Assembly (NCBI GenBank): GCA_024280335.1
Contig: JAJRQI010000069.1
Coordinates: 1-64,000 of the forward strand
Length of the DNA stretch: 64,000 nucleotides
From: Deltaproteobacteria bacterium
GTDB taxonomy: Bacteria > Desulfobacterota > Desulfuromonadia > Desulfuromonadales > Geopsychrobacteraceae
Direction of reading: 5' to 3'
The notes under the pieces are model-generated. The model was not told the DNA's origin. It made no database searches and was given only the letters and a program-made list of their open reading frames with translations. Of this stretch, positions 21,988 to 31,265 are shown one piece after another. The translations under genes and the position numbers were made by a program. Every line of letters begins with the position of its first letter. The first letter of the stretch is position 1.

Positions 21988-24900
21988 ATGAAAAATCTGA
22001 TCATCCGCTGGTTCAAGGTTTATGAAGACGAGATCGAGCTGTTTGTCTGGATGGCTCTGTTGCTGCTGTTTATCCGCAGCTCCAACATCGTTCTGAACAA
22101 TTTTGTTGAGACAGCATTTTTAAAGCGCTACGGGGTGCAGTACCTTCCGGTGATCACGGCAATCAACGCCGTGGCAACCTTCTTTCTGCTCAGCTCCTTG
22201 GGCGGCATCATCGCGCGGGTGCGCAGCGACCGGATGATTGCCCGCAGCCTGATCGCCTGCGGTCTGGTCGTCGGACTGCTCCGTTTTGCGATCCCGCTCG
22301 GTCTGGATCTGATCTACCCGGTTCTGTATGTCCTGAAAACCCAACTCGATGTGCTGTTGACCTTCATCTTCTGGAATCTGGCCAACGACCTGTTCAGTAC
22401 CCGGCAATCGAAGCGGCTCTTTCCGCTGATTACCGCCGGAGGAATTGTCGGCGGAATCATCGGCAGCTTCGGCACCCCCTGGATAGCCAGCCTGGTTTCT
22501 CTGGATAACCTGCTGCTGGTGTTTCCATTGCTAACCCTGGCGGCAGCACTGAGTGCCTGGCGCCTGGGGCTTGTCGCTCCCGGTGGTTCACTGTGGGAGC
22601 AGCAGGAAAAGGGCGGTGAGAAAAAATCGATTTTGCAGGAGATCAGCAAAGTCGGCCCGCTGATCAAATCCTCGACCCTGGCTCAGGTGCTGCTGCTGTT
22701 GGCGTTGTTGCCGAATATCGTGATCCCGGTGCTGAATTATCAGTTTAATTTTGTGGTTGATCAGACCTTCGGCACTGAAGCCGGGATGCTGGGGTTCTAC
22801 AGCTATTTTCGCGGGGCGCAAAATACCATCTCGCTCGTTCTGATTCTGTTTGTCGGCCGCATCTTCGGTCGTTTCGGTTTGCCGATGGCGTTGATGTTTC
22901 ATCCTTTCAACTATCTGTTGGCGTTTACCGCCTATCTGCTCCAGTTTAATATTTTTTCGGCAATCTATGCCGGAACCTCGGTGGGGGTGATCCGCAGAAC
23001 GATCAACGGTCCGGCGACTGCAGCGCTGTACGGCTTGCTGTTGCCGAAGGACCGAAATATTCTGCGTCCTTTTCTGCTCGGGACGGTGGTCCGCTGCGGC
23101 ATCCTGATCGGCTCGGGGATCGTCTGGCTGGGAGCTGCCGCTATGCATCCGCGTTACCTCTCGTTGCTGGCGATCGGCTTTGTGGTGCTCTGGCTGGCGG
23201 CGACCCTGTTGCTGAAAAGGCGCTACTCCCTGATTCTGCTCAATCTGATTCGCGGCGGCCTTCCCGATTTTTACCGGATGAACCGGAAGGAACTCCAAAA
23301 GCTGTTTCGTGGGGTCAATGTGGGTCCGGTTTTGCTCGAACGGTTGCGGGGCAGCAGCGGTGAAGAAGCGGCCTGGTATGCCGATGTTTTGCGCTCGAAT
23401 CGGATCGCCGGGCTGGATGCGGTGATTCTGGAGAAACTGCCGCAATCGGATGATGATACGCGGATCCGGTTGCTTCCCTACCTCTCTGAGCAGAGCGGGG
23501 AACGCAGCCTGACGGTTTTCAGGACGCTGATCGATTCCACCCGGCCGGAACTGCTGGTCGCGCTGGCCAAGGCGGCAAAGCGGATGACCGCGCAGCTGCC
23601 GACGGCAATGGAGCAGGAGATGTTTGCCGCTGCCGCCGATCCCGAAGTGCAGGCCTGTTTTCTCGGCTGGAAGCGGGCCGGCGATCCGGCCGGTCTGTTA
23701 CGTTTGATCGACGGCTGGCTGCAATCGGAGCTGCTTGCCGAACGGCGGGCCGCGGTGCTGGCGATCAGCGAACAGGGGCTGGTTGAGTACACGCAGAGGG
23801 TTTGTCAGCTGCTCGAGGTCGAGAGCGACCCGGCGCTCCTCTGTCTGGTGCTGCGGGTTCTGCCGACACTGAAGGTTGCGGACCGGGGGGGACGGGTTCG
23901 GCGCTTTCTTCGCCATGCCGAATGGAAAGTCCGCCTGGCCGCGGTGGATGTTTTTCCGCTGGCGACCGAGGCGGCAGTGACCGCTCTGATCCCGCTGCTT
24001 GGAGATCCGATCAATCAGGTTCGTCAGCAGGCGATACAGCGGCTGGGAACCGTTGCCAGACCGCTGTACCCGGTACAGGTCGCGGCGATGGGGAATTGCA
24101 GCCGTCGGGTTCTGGATGGTTTGTTTCAGGTTGCCCGGATCCTGGAGATCGAGGAGATCGACATGGTCCGTTTCTGTCGCCGTCAGCTCAAGGTTGCCTG
24201 TCGAGTGGTGGATCTGTCGAATTGGCTGGTCGATGCGCCGCCCGGCGCCAGCCGTGAGCTGCTGCTGATCCATCTAGAAGAGGTTCGCCGGCAGCGGGTC
24301 GACAATGTTGTCCGGGGGTTGGCCGCGCGCGACAAAAGTGGCCGGCTGGAGACCATCTTGCGCGGTTTGAATTCCGCAGGAGCCCGCGAACAGGGAGACA
24401 GCGTTGAGGCTCTTGATGCCTTGCTTGATCAACGACTGTCGCGCATTCTGCTGCCGCAGCTGGAAAATCAATCATCGGCTGAACAGCTTGCGGTCGGTCG
24501 CCGCTATCTGCGGCATCTCCAGCTGGCGACCAGCCAGCGCGATGCTATCGATAAGCTGCTGCAGGATGAGAATGACGTCAGTGTAATTTTGACTCTTGAA
24601 CTGCTGATCGACTGGGGGCGTATCAACGAATTCCGTTGCCGGATTGAAGAATTGACTCGTGCCGAAAGCCCGTTCGTAGCGACCATGGCTGTCGGTGCTC
24701 TGCAGGAAGTGAAGGAGAATGATATGGACGCAGAAGAAGAACTGGTCCGACTCCCCGAGCGGATGTTGCATCTGCGTAAGATCGACCTGTTTCAGGACCT
24801 CTCGGTCAATGAATTGAGTGCGATTGCGCTGGTTGCCGATGAGGTATTCCTGCCGTCTGATACCCAGGTCACCGGTGGCAAGATGGCTTGTCGAAGCGGG

Positions 24901-25293
24901 GCCGGAACCTGTGAGTGCCTGCATGTTCTGATCAGCGGCGAGGTCGTGGTTGAGCATGACCTGAGCAATCGTAGCGTACCGGTTGCTCGTTGGGGAGCCG
25001 GGCAGTCCTTCGGGATCTCCGCCCTGTTCGGCATGAACCAGGTCACCATGAGTGTGCGGACCGTGCAGGAGTCGGTTATTCTCCGGATTTATCAGCAGGA
25101 TTTTTCCGCACTGCTCAAAGAATATCCGGAAATTGCCTTGCGCATGTGTCAGGTTCTGGCCGGACGTCTGGGCGGAGTGGTGGATGAATTGAGCCGGGTG
25201 ACGCAGGAATTCGGGGGTGAGATCAAGCATGGAGAGCCATGCTGTGGGGAACCTCCGGCTATTGACAGCCAGAAAAATCAGGAGGCCGGATGA
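21988..25293 (+). CDS. ATP/ADP-translocase-like membrane domain fused to HEAT repeats and a cNMP-binding domain
   Basis: The 1101-residue protein has about twelve hydrophobic segments in residues 15-415, resembling the nucleotide-transporter/MFS type (VETAFLKRYGVQYLPVITAINAVATFFLL; FWNLANDLFSTRQSKRLFPLITAGGIVGGIIGS). A helical HEAT-repeat region of about 500 residues follows (for example WKVRLAAVDVFPLATEAAVTALIPLLGDPINQVRQQAIQRLG). The C-terminus, about 930-1065, is a CRP-like cyclic-nucleotide-binding domain. That domain lacks a clear phosphate-binding cassette (SFGISALFGMNQVTMSV instead of GE-[LI]-[AS]...RxA), so nucleotide binding is doubtful. It starts a co-directional operon with a GNAT and a PP-loop ATPase (four-base overlaps). 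The function is unknown. Confidence 0.75.
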   Translation: MKNLIIRWFKVYEDEIELFVWMALLLLFIRSSNIVLNNFVETAFLKRYGVQYLPVITAINAVATFFLLSSLGGIIARVRSDRMIARSLIACGLVVGLLRFAIPLGLDLIYPVLYVLKTQLDVLLTFIFWNLANDLFSTRQSKRLFPLITAGGIVGGIIGSFGTPWIASLVSLDNLLLVFPLLTLAAALSAWRLGLVAPGGSLWEQQEKGGEKKSILQEISKVGPLIKSSTLAQVLLLLALLPNIVIPVLNYQFNFVVDQTFGTEAGMLGFYSYFRGAQNTISLVLILFVGRIFGRFGLPMALMFHPFNYLLAFTAYLLQFNIFSAIYAGTSVGVIRRTINGPATAALYGLLLPKDRNILRPFLLGTVVRCGILIGSGIVWLGAAAMHPRYLSLLAIGFVVLWLAATLLLKRRYSLILLNLIRGGLPDFYRMNRKELQKLFRGVNVGPVLLERLRGSSGEEAAWYADVLRSNRIAGLDAVILEKLPQSDDDTRIRLLPYLSEQSGERSLTVFRTLIDSTRPELLVALAKAAKRMTAQLPTAMEQEMFAAAADPEVQACFLGWKRAGDPAGLLRLIDGWLQSELLAERRAAVLAISEQGLVEYTQRVCQLLEVESDPALLCLVLRVLPTLKVADRGGRVRRFLRHAEWKVRLAAVDVFPLATEAAVTALIPLLGDPINQVRQQAIQRLGTVARPLYPVQVAAMGNCSRRVLDGLFQVARILEIEEIDMVRFCRRQLKVACRVVDLSNWLVDAPPGASRELLLIHLEEVRRQRVDNVVRGLAARDKSGRLETILRGLNSAGAREQGDSVEALDALLDQRLSRILLPQLENQSSAEQLAVGRRYLRHLQLATSQRDAIDKLLQDENDVSVILTLELLIDWGRINEFRCRIEELTRAESPFVATMAVGALQEVKENDMDAEEELVRLPERMLHLRKIDLFQDLSVNELSAIALVADEVFLPSDTQVTGGKMACRSGAGTCECLHVLISGEVVVEHDLSNRSVPVARWGAGQSFGISALFGMNQVTMSVRTVQESVILRIYQQDFSALLKEYPEIALRMCQVLAGRLGGVVDELSRVTQEFGGEIKHGEPCCGEPPAIDSQKNQEAG

Positions 25294-25823
25294 GACAGGA
25301 GGTTGTCTATCAGTTCACTGCTCCGGACCAGCTGTCAGCTGACCTGCTGGAAAAAGTCTGCCGATTGGTCGAGGCTGGCGGCGGGGTTCAGGGCCGCTGG
25401 GTCAGGTACAATTTGGCCAGGGCGTTTCTGATCGGCCGGGCAGAAGTCGCCGGAACCCTGATCGGTGTCTCCAGTCTGAAGCATCCCCGGCCGGAATATG
25501 TCCAGCGGATTCGCGAAAAGCTGGGGCTTGATATCGAGGGTTTTCTGGAGCGCGGCTATACCTCGATCCGGCCAGAATATCGAGGGCTCGGTATCGGCAC
25601 GACGCTGCTCGGTGGTTTGACCCGTCGAGCTGCCGGCCAGCGGATCTATTCGTTGATCCGCGAAGATGACCAGGCCACCCAAACGATTGCACGACGTAAT
25701 CAGACGGTAAAAATTGCGACCTTTTTCAGTGAAATTAACGGTAAAGAACTTGGTTTGTGGATGCCGATGACAACCGCCGCAGAATTGAATCTGCCGCCGC
25801 TTGAAGGAGAGGACGTACCATGA
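25290..25823 (+). CDS. GNAT-family acetyltransferase
   Basis: The 177-residue protein has a GNAT acetyl-CoA motif, RGYTSIRPEYRGLGIGTTLLGGLTRRAA, at about residues 89-116. The N-terminal part is less typical. The C-terminal MPMTTAAELNLPPLEGE looks flexible. The ATG overlaps the stop of the transporter-HEAT gene by four bases, and its own stop overlaps the next start by four bases, so the three genes are translationally coupled. The substrate may be a product of the PP-loop enzyme downstream; this is inference. Confidence 0.75.
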   Translation: MRQEVVYQFTAPDQLSADLLEKVCRLVEAGGGVQGRWVRYNLARAFLIGRAEVAGTLIGVSSLKHPRPEYVQRIREKLGLDIEGFLERGYTSIRPEYRGLGIGTTLLGGLTRRAAGQRIYSLIREDDQATQTIARRNQTVKIATFFSEINGKELGLWMPMTTAAELNLPPLEGEDVP

Positions 25824-26995
25824 AGATCACCAATCTGCGGCGAGAGCAGAGTAACGATCGGCTGCGGGTTTCCGCCCGGGTCGAATGGGAAGACTGCAGT
25901 GAGCCTGTTCGGGAGGTTTTTCTGGAAACCATGGCAGACTACGCTCAGGCGTTGACGGTCAACCCGGACAGCTTTCTGATCGGCTGCCTGTTGCCGGCCA
26001 TGCACCGCGGGGAGCGGCGCATCTTGATCGACGGAGCGATCTGCCCGGAATTGTTAGAGAGCCTCGAAACGGCTATGGCTTTGTTCCATTCCTGGTACGG
26101 CCACCGCTATCGCCCGATCCTGCTGGAAACCAGCGGGGCGCGGATGCCGTCTTTGCCGGTTGCTGAGCGGCGGACGGCGATCTTTCTGTCCGGCGGGGTT
26201 GATTCTCTCGCGGCGTTGCGGCGGAATCTGCTGCGCTATCCGCTCGGTCACCCGTCCCGGGCTCGGGATGCTTTTCTGGTGCACGGCTTCGATATCGGCG
26301 GGGTGGTTGAAAAAGGGCTCAAATACCCGGTCTTCGATCGTGCCCTGCAGGCGATGGAGGCGGTTGCCGAAGAGGCACAGCTGGAATTGATCCCGGTCTA
26401 TACCAACCTGCGCCATCTTTGTGATGAACGGGAGCTGTGGCTGAAGAAATTTCACGGCGCGGTGCTGGCCGCGGTCGCCCATGGCTTTACCTGCCGGATT
26501 CAGCGGGCGGAACTTGCGTCGACCTGGGATCTGCAGAGTCTGGCCCCGAGCGGGTCGCATCCCATGCTGGATCCCCTGTACGGCAGCCACGAGCTGCGGA
26601 TTTACCACCGTGATGTCGAGCTGCAGCGGATCGACAAACTGCGGATCATCTCGACCTGGGAGGTCGCTTTCCAGAACTTTCGCGTCTGTCTGCAGAATGT
26701 CCCGGACCGGCTCAACTGCGGCTGGTGTGAGAAGTGTGTGCGCACCATGACCGGTCTGGTGGCGCTGGGCAGGTTGGCTGCAACCCGGGCCTTCGTCGAA
26801 AATGATGTCAGTGTCGAGCTGCTGGAACGGACGAAGATGGCGATCAATCACCGGCAGCCTTTTTATGCCGAACTGATCAAGCCGCTGCGTGAACAGCAGC
26901 GGGACGATCTGGCGGACGTCATTGTCGCAAAGCTGGCGGTTAACGCAGAGCAGCTGCCGCCACCGGGGGGCGAACCGCGACCTGCTGTTCAATGA
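25820..26995 (+). CDS. PP-loop ATPase with a CxxCxxC motif (QueC/asparagine synthase-like fold)
   Basis: The 391-residue protein has the PP-loop SGGVDSLAAL at residues 124-133, a long adenylation-type HUP domain (FLVHGFDIGG; AAVAHGFTCRIQRAELASTWDL), and a cysteine cluster CGWCEKC (Cys300, 303, 306) that could bind zinc or help a metal site. PP-loop ATPases adenylate a carboxyl, amide or carbonyl for attack by ammonia, an amine or sulfur. The family here is not a standard QueC, TtcA or asparagine synthase. It ends 56 bases inside the 3' end of the convergent ATP-grasp gene. With that gene and the GNAT it suggests synthesis or tailoring of a small peptide-like molecule. Confidence 0.75.
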   Translation: MKITNLRREQSNDRLRVSARVEWEDCSEPVREVFLETMADYAQALTVNPDSFLIGCLLPAMHRGERRILIDGAICPELLESLETAMALFHSWYGHRYRPILLETSGARMPSLPVAERRTAIFLSGGVDSLAALRRNLLRYPLGHPSRARDAFLVHGFDIGGVVEKGLKYPVFDRALQAMEAVAEEAQLELIPVYTNLRHLCDERELWLKKFHGAVLAAVAHGFTCRIQRAELASTWDLQSLAPSGSHPMLDPLYGSHELRIYHRDVELQRIDKLRIISTWEVAFQNFRVCLQNVPDRLNCGWCEKCVRTMTGLVALGRLAATRAFVENDVSVELLERTKMAINHRQPFYAELIKPLREQQRDDLADVIVAKLAVNAEQLPPPGGEPRPAVQ

Positions 26996-27950
26996 AATCG
27001 ATCACCTGTTTCTCCAGTTGCACCTGGTCGAGGCGGTTGATCCGCGGGATGCCGCCCGGACTGACGCAGTTGACCTCCACCAGTTTGCCGCCGATGACGT
27101 CGATGCCGACGAAGTGCAGGCCGTCCTTGATCAGACGGGGCCGGATAACTTCGCAGATGTGCCGTTCCGCCGGGGTCAGCCGGTGGGCGTGCTCCTGACC
27201 TCCCGCGCGGATATTGGCGCGAAAGTCGGTGCCGTGCGGCATGCGGCGCATGGCACCGAGGATTTCACCGTTGAGCAGCATAATGCGAACATCCCCCTCG
27301 CTGCGCACCGCTTCCAGGTATTCCTGCACCATGACCGGCTCTCGACGGTTGTAGGGCTCGTAGATGCGGACGTAATAGTTGAGCAGCGAGTTGAGATTTT
27401 CCGGATCCTGAGCGCTGACCTTGATTACCCCCTGACCGCCGAAGCTGCGCAGCGGCTTCATGACCATGGTGCCGCCGAAATCATCAATCACCTTGCGCAG
27501 CCGGGCCGGGTCGCGTGAGACATGAGTTTCCGGGATGATCTCGGGAAAATTGAGCGTATAGAGCTTGCTGTTGCCGAGCAGTTGACCGGCAATGCTGTTG
27601 AGCACGAAGACCCGCTCCTCAACCGAGGCGAGCAGCTCCATCACTTCGTGGAGTAACGGCGGATTCTTGCGCAGAAAGAGCGCGTCAAGCTCGGCGACCT
27701 CTTCGAAAATCCGTTGCTCCTTATCGACACTGGCGACCGCTGCCTGCCAGTAGTTGCGCAGGCTCAGTCCGGGAGCCGCAACGATCTCCTTCATCCGGCC
27801 GACCACCGCGTTGCCCCGCACATAAAGATCGAACGGTTGCAGCACCAGCACCTGATGGCCGCGGCGGTAACATTCGTACATCAACAGGATGCTGGTTTCG
27901 GTGTCGGGGTCGATATGCCCCAGGGCTCCCCGGAGAAAGGCGATTCGCAT
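26940..27950 (-). CDS. Glutathione synthase/RimK-type ATP-grasp ligase
   Basis: The 336-residue protein follows the prokaryotic glutathione synthase pattern: an N-terminal Rossmann-like domain with EVAELDALFLRKNPP and VFVLNSIAGQLLGNSKLYTL, the ATP-grasp lysine/glycine loop MVMKPLRSFGGQGVIKV, VMVQEYLEAV...GDVRIMLLNGEILGAMRR, and the metal-binding FVGIDVIGGKLVEVNCVSPGGI. It joins a carboxylate to an amine via an acyl phosphate. Gamma-glutamylcysteine is the classical substrate, but no gamma-glutamylcysteine ligase is nearby. I chose the ATG at 27950; a longer frame starts at 28022 but lacks family similarity. It follows the N-formylglutamate amidohydrolase-like gene in the same direction. Confidence 0.85.
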   Translation of the reverse strand: MRIAFLRGALGHIDPDTETSILLMYECYRRGHQVLVLQPFDLYVRGNAVVGRMKEIVAAPGLSLRNYWQAAVASVDKEQRIFEEVAELDALFLRKNPPLLHEVMELLASVEERVFVLNSIAGQLLGNSKLYTLNFPEIIPETHVSRDPARLRKVIDDFGGTMVMKPLRSFGGQGVIKVSAQDPENLNSLLNYYVRIYEPYNRREPVMVQEYLEAVRSEGDVRIMLLNGEILGAMRRMPHGTDFRANIRAGGQEHAHRLTPAERHICEVIRPRLIKDGLHFVGIDVIGGKLVEVNCVSPGGIPRINRLDQVQLEKQVIDFIEQQVAVRPPVAAAALR

Positions 27951-28896
27951 GGCGGTGATCCTCGGTCGGTGAAACGAGCAGGGGGAAGGAGGCGGCAGAT
28001 CTCTCTCTCCGATAATCCTCATAGAGATTGTGGATGACCTTTTTCAGCCCGTTCTGCAGCGGCCGAAAAATATCCGGGTCGAGCTGCCCGCTGTGTTCGT
28101 GGCAGTAGACTTTTTTTACTTCAAGGCAGAGGGGCAGGGCCTCGGGAAAGGTTCTGCGTACCCAGTTGACAAAGAATCCGCGGCCCTGAAAGACTTCATT
28201 CTCGGCGACATGACCGGTAATTCCCGGTAGTTCGATACCGCTCAGTCGGTGCAGAAAATTATCCAGCAGTGACCGGTGTCTGCCGACATCGACACCGGCA
28301 GTGCCGAGGTTGAACAGCGGCGCGTCACGGTCGATCTTCGAACCGTTGTAGGAGTGCAGGTCGATCAGTACGCAGAACCCATGACGGCTGATCAGTTGCG
28401 CGATCAGGGTTCCGGCCAGGTGATAGAAACTTGCATGTCTGCTCAGCGCTCTGCGCTGCGCCGGATGTGTCCCTGCCCGCCAGATGTTGCGGCCGAAAAC
28501 AAAGCTGTTGAGTGCCTGCTCGGGGGCGCGGTTCAGGTCGTAATGGTAGCGTGATTCCGAGCCCGCCAGCACGATCGGCAGCGGTTCAAGCAATTGCCGC
28601 GTGTGCGGATCTTCTTCAAAGCGGCGCTCTGCCGGGGAGAGCAAACAGTGCTCTTCCAGTTGACGGGGGAAGGTCGAACCGTCATGCAGGGCAGTGCAGA
28701 CCAGCGGCAGGTATTCGCTGATACTGACTGCGCAGATCCCGTCGGCAAAGGCCCGGAACGGCGTCCGATTGTGGATGCGGCGCACCGCCTCCTTGATTCG
28801 GAGCTGTGAGTTCGTCCCTGTCCCGCTTTTTTCAACGAGACTCAGGTCCGGGCACCCGATCTGAATCAAGCTGTCGGACGCGGCACTGAAATCCAT
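27721..28896 (-). CDS. N-formylglutamate amidohydrolase-like protein with a run-on C-terminus
   Basis: The first 310 or so residues resemble the N-formylglutamate amidohydrolase / zinc carboxypeptidase-like fold: RTPFRAFADGI, HASFYHLAGTLIAQLISRHGFCVLIDLHSYN with likely metal-binding histidines, and CLEVKKVYCHE. Residues 316-391 are read out of frame through the start of the ATP-grasp gene and are proline/arginine-rich without family character, so a real or sequencing frameshift just before 27950 is likely. Families of this type hydrolyse N-acyl or formyl amides and often neighbour ATP-grasp genes. The substrate is unknown. A GAGGGA site precedes the ATG. Confidence 0.7.
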   Translation of the reverse strand: MDFSAASDSLIQIGCPDLSLVEKSGTGTNSQLRIKEAVRRIHNRTPFRAFADGICAVSISEYLPLVCTALHDGSTFPRQLEEHCLLSPAERRFEEDPHTRQLLEPLPIVLAGSESRYHYDLNRAPEQALNSFVFGRNIWRAGTHPAQRRALSRHASFYHLAGTLIAQLISRHGFCVLIDLHSYNGSKIDRDAPLFNLGTAGVDVGRHRSLLDNFLHRLSGIELPGITGHVAENEVFQGRGFFVNWVRRTFPEALPLCLEVKKVYCHEHSGQLDPDIFRPLQNGLKKVIHNLYEDYRRERSAASFPLLVSPTEDHRHANRLSPGSPGAYRPRHRNQHPVDVRMLPPRPSGAGAATVRSLCAGQRGGRPDEGDRCGSRTEPAQLLAGSGRQCR

Positions 28897-29230
28897 GATT
28901 TTCCCTCGGTAAACGGCAATAAATTCCCCCGCCGCAAGCAGCAGGCAATAGATAATTCAGCTGTGACGAAAGACTCCGCCGACAGCCGTTTGAATGGGCT
29001 GTTGGTGTCACCTTTTCTCCGGCACAAGACTATGCGGCATCCTGCCGATCTGTCAACCGTTTCCCGGTCGATGAGAGGATGAGGAGACGGCGTAAAGAAC
29101 GCCGTTATATTCTCTTGACGACAAAGCAGTATTGCGGTACCTTTTTACACGAATCCACATTTGGTATCTGTCGATCCAGGGAAAGACGACAGCAGGGCCG
29201 ACCGTACGGGTCACTTAAAAGGGGTAAGAA
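28897..29230. other. Gene-free region upstream of bamB
   Basis: I see no gene here. The sequence holds a compact hairpin ACGGCGT-aaaga-ACGCCGT at 29087-29105 and, rightward, a possible sigma-70 promoter with TTGACG (29115-29120), 17 bases, and TACCTT (29138-29143), about 90 bases ahead of the bamB ATG. The hairpin just upstream of the -35 could be a regulator site or the end of a transcript. No clear sigma-54 motif was found. Confidence 0.5.
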
Positions 29231-31237
29231 ATGAGGTACGCAGAGACAGGATTTAACTTGGAGATTGATCTCTCCCGCGGAAACATTGAGAAGGTTGCCA
29301 CGGATCCGAGAGATACTGAACTTTATCTCGGCGGCTTGGGGACCAACGCCAAGATTCTCTGGGATCGGGTTCCCCCGGAGGTTGAGCCTTTTTCCCCGGA
29401 AAATCTGTTGATCTTCGGTGCCGGTCTGCTCTGTGGAACACCGGCGACCGGCTGTAACCGGACCATCGTCTCGACCATCTCCCCGCAGACCAAGCTGTTG
29501 GCTTTTTCGATGATGGGCGGTTTCTGGGCACCGGAATTGAAGTATGCCGGTTATGACAAGGTGGTGCTGCGCGGCAAGTCGCCCGAGCTGGTCTATCTGT
29601 GGATTCACGATGACAAGGTAGAAATTCGCGATGCCGCCCATTTGCGCGGCAAGGGCGCGATTGAAACCGCCGAGCTGATTAAAGCGGAATTGAACGAGCC
29701 GAAAGCCCAGGTGGCGGCGATCGGCATGGCCGGGGAGAACCGGGTTTTTTATGCTTCGGTCGAGCAGGGCCGCTCAAGTGCCAGCCGCGGCGGCATCGGC
29801 GCGGTGATGGGCGACAAGGGGCTGAAGGCGATCGTGGTGCGCGGCACCAAGGATCTCAATGTTGCCCAGCCGGCGGAGTATATGGAGCTGTGCAACGAGG
29901 TGCTGGAATATATCAAGCACCGCGAAGACAATCCGATCCCGGGCGTGATGCCGATTCTGGCCGGGCTCGGTTCACCGCAAGAGATGAAAGTTCACGATGA
30001 AAAATGGCACACCGAAAACTTCATGTGGGGCAACTCGCGGGAGCGCAAAAGAGATTTCTGGAATGATGAGGTCGCAAAAGAGTGGACGGAGACGATGGAG
30101 AAGGCCCGGACGCGGCTGATCAGTTGCTTCAACTGTCCGATGAAATGCGGCGCCACCATCTCGATGCCGGGGTTGCCGACCTACATGATGAAATGCTTCA
30201 CCAAGCTGACCTATACCATGGGCGCTTTTTCAGACCTGGATTTCGGTTTGAGGATTGCCCAGAAAGCCACTGAATATGGTGTGGATGGCTTTTCTGCTCC
30301 GCAGGTGATGGCCTTTGCCCTGGAGCTGCTGGAGAACGGCATTCTGACCGACGAGGACTTTCCTGAAATGCCGGAGGACAGTGAAGGCAGATTTTTCTAT
30401 CTGCTCGACAAGATTGTCCGCCGCGAAGGGATCGGCGATATCCTGGCTGACGGCACTCATTGGGCGGCCGAGCGGATCGGAAAGGGTGCTGCTGCCTATG
30501 CGCATAACAATATCAAGAAGACCGAGCAGCTGCCGCTGAAACTGTCGATGCTGAATCCGGTCTATTTCCTGATGTACGCGACCGGCGAAAAAATGAATAT
30601 CACCCAGATTGAGGGGCAATTTCCGCAAGCGCCGTTTGCGACCAAAGAGGAACGGGAAGCCTTTGTTTCCGATTGGATTCAGGTTCCCGACGAAAAGTTC
30701 AAGCAGTATCTGCTCGACTGGGAATTCCGCGGCGAGAACTCGAACCCCTACTATCCAACCGTCCAAATGTCCTGCGATATCGTCGATTGGCAGGAGACGA
30801 TGCACTATATTGATGACGCTCTGGGTCAGTGTGCCGGGTTGTCATCCTTCCCCCTCAAGCCGCCCTACCATATCCACAACTACCCCAAATTTATCTCGGC
30901 GGGGGCCGGTATCGAGATGGACGAAGAGAAGCTCAAGCAAGCTGCCAAGCGCTATCGGACCCTGGTTCGGGCCCTTAATACCCGCAGAGGGATGCGGCGT
31001 AAAGATGAGAAGCCGCCAGCAAACCATTGGAAGAAGCGATTCCCCGAACTCGAAGAAGAGCTGCTGGATACTTACTACAAGTTCAAGGGCTGGAATAAAG
31101 AGGGTATCCCGACCATAGAGTCCCTGCATGAATTGGGTCTGGGTTATGTGAGTGACGACTTTATCGAGCGCGGTATCCTGGTCGAGGGTGAAGAGGACTT
31201 TCCCCAAGAGGTTTCGGCGGCGACAGAAGAGTCTTAG
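29231..31237 (+). CDS. bamB: BamB-type tungsten aldehyde oxidoreductase-family benzoyl-CoA reductase subunit
   Basis: The 668-residue protein belongs to the aldehyde:ferredoxin oxidoreductase (AOR) family, with the N-terminal pterin-binding domain (DLSRGNIEKV...YLGGLGTNAKILWD) and the [4Fe-4S] cysteines Cys299, Cys302, Cys306 (CFNCPMKC) and Cys534. In class II benzoyl-CoA reductase the W-bis-pterin site reduces benzoyl-CoA to the dienoyl-CoA. A generic AOR is the alternative, but the following genes are exactly bamC-I in order, which decides for BamB. A GGGG-type site precedes the ATG. A sequence check of the zinc and substrate residues would settle whether it acts on benzoyl-CoA. Confidence 0.88.
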   Translation: MRYAETGFNLEIDLSRGNIEKVATDPRDTELYLGGLGTNAKILWDRVPPEVEPFSPENLLIFGAGLLCGTPATGCNRTIVSTISPQTKLLAFSMMGGFWAPELKYAGYDKVVLRGKSPELVYLWIHDDKVEIRDAAHLRGKGAIETAELIKAELNEPKAQVAAIGMAGENRVFYASVEQGRSSASRGGIGAVMGDKGLKAIVVRGTKDLNVAQPAEYMELCNEVLEYIKHREDNPIPGVMPILAGLGSPQEMKVHDEKWHTENFMWGNSRERKRDFWNDEVAKEWTETMEKARTRLISCFNCPMKCGATISMPGLPTYMMKCFTKLTYTMGAFSDLDFGLRIAQKATEYGVDGFSAPQVMAFALELLENGILTDEDFPEMPEDSEGRFFYLLDKIVRREGIGDILADGTHWAAERIGKGAAAYAHNNIKKTEQLPLKLSMLNPVYFLMYATGEKMNITQIEGQFPQAPFATKEEREAFVSDWIQVPDEKFKQYLLDWEFRGENSNPYYPTVQMSCDIVDWQETMHYIDDALGQCAGLSSFPLKPPYHIHNYPKFISAGAGIEMDEEKLKQAAKRYRTLVRALNTRRGMRRKDEKPPANHWKKRFPELEEELLDTYYKFKGWNKEGIPTIESLHELGLGYVSDDFIERGILVEGEEDFPQEVSAATEES

Positions 31238-31265
31238 AGAAAAACCAGAGTGGAGGGCGTGAGCC

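Noticed and set aside
29231-31237. Ordinary aldehyde:ferredoxin oxidoreductase
   Set aside because: The following genes are in bamC-I order; a lone AOR would not carry them. Residue-level proof is still missing.
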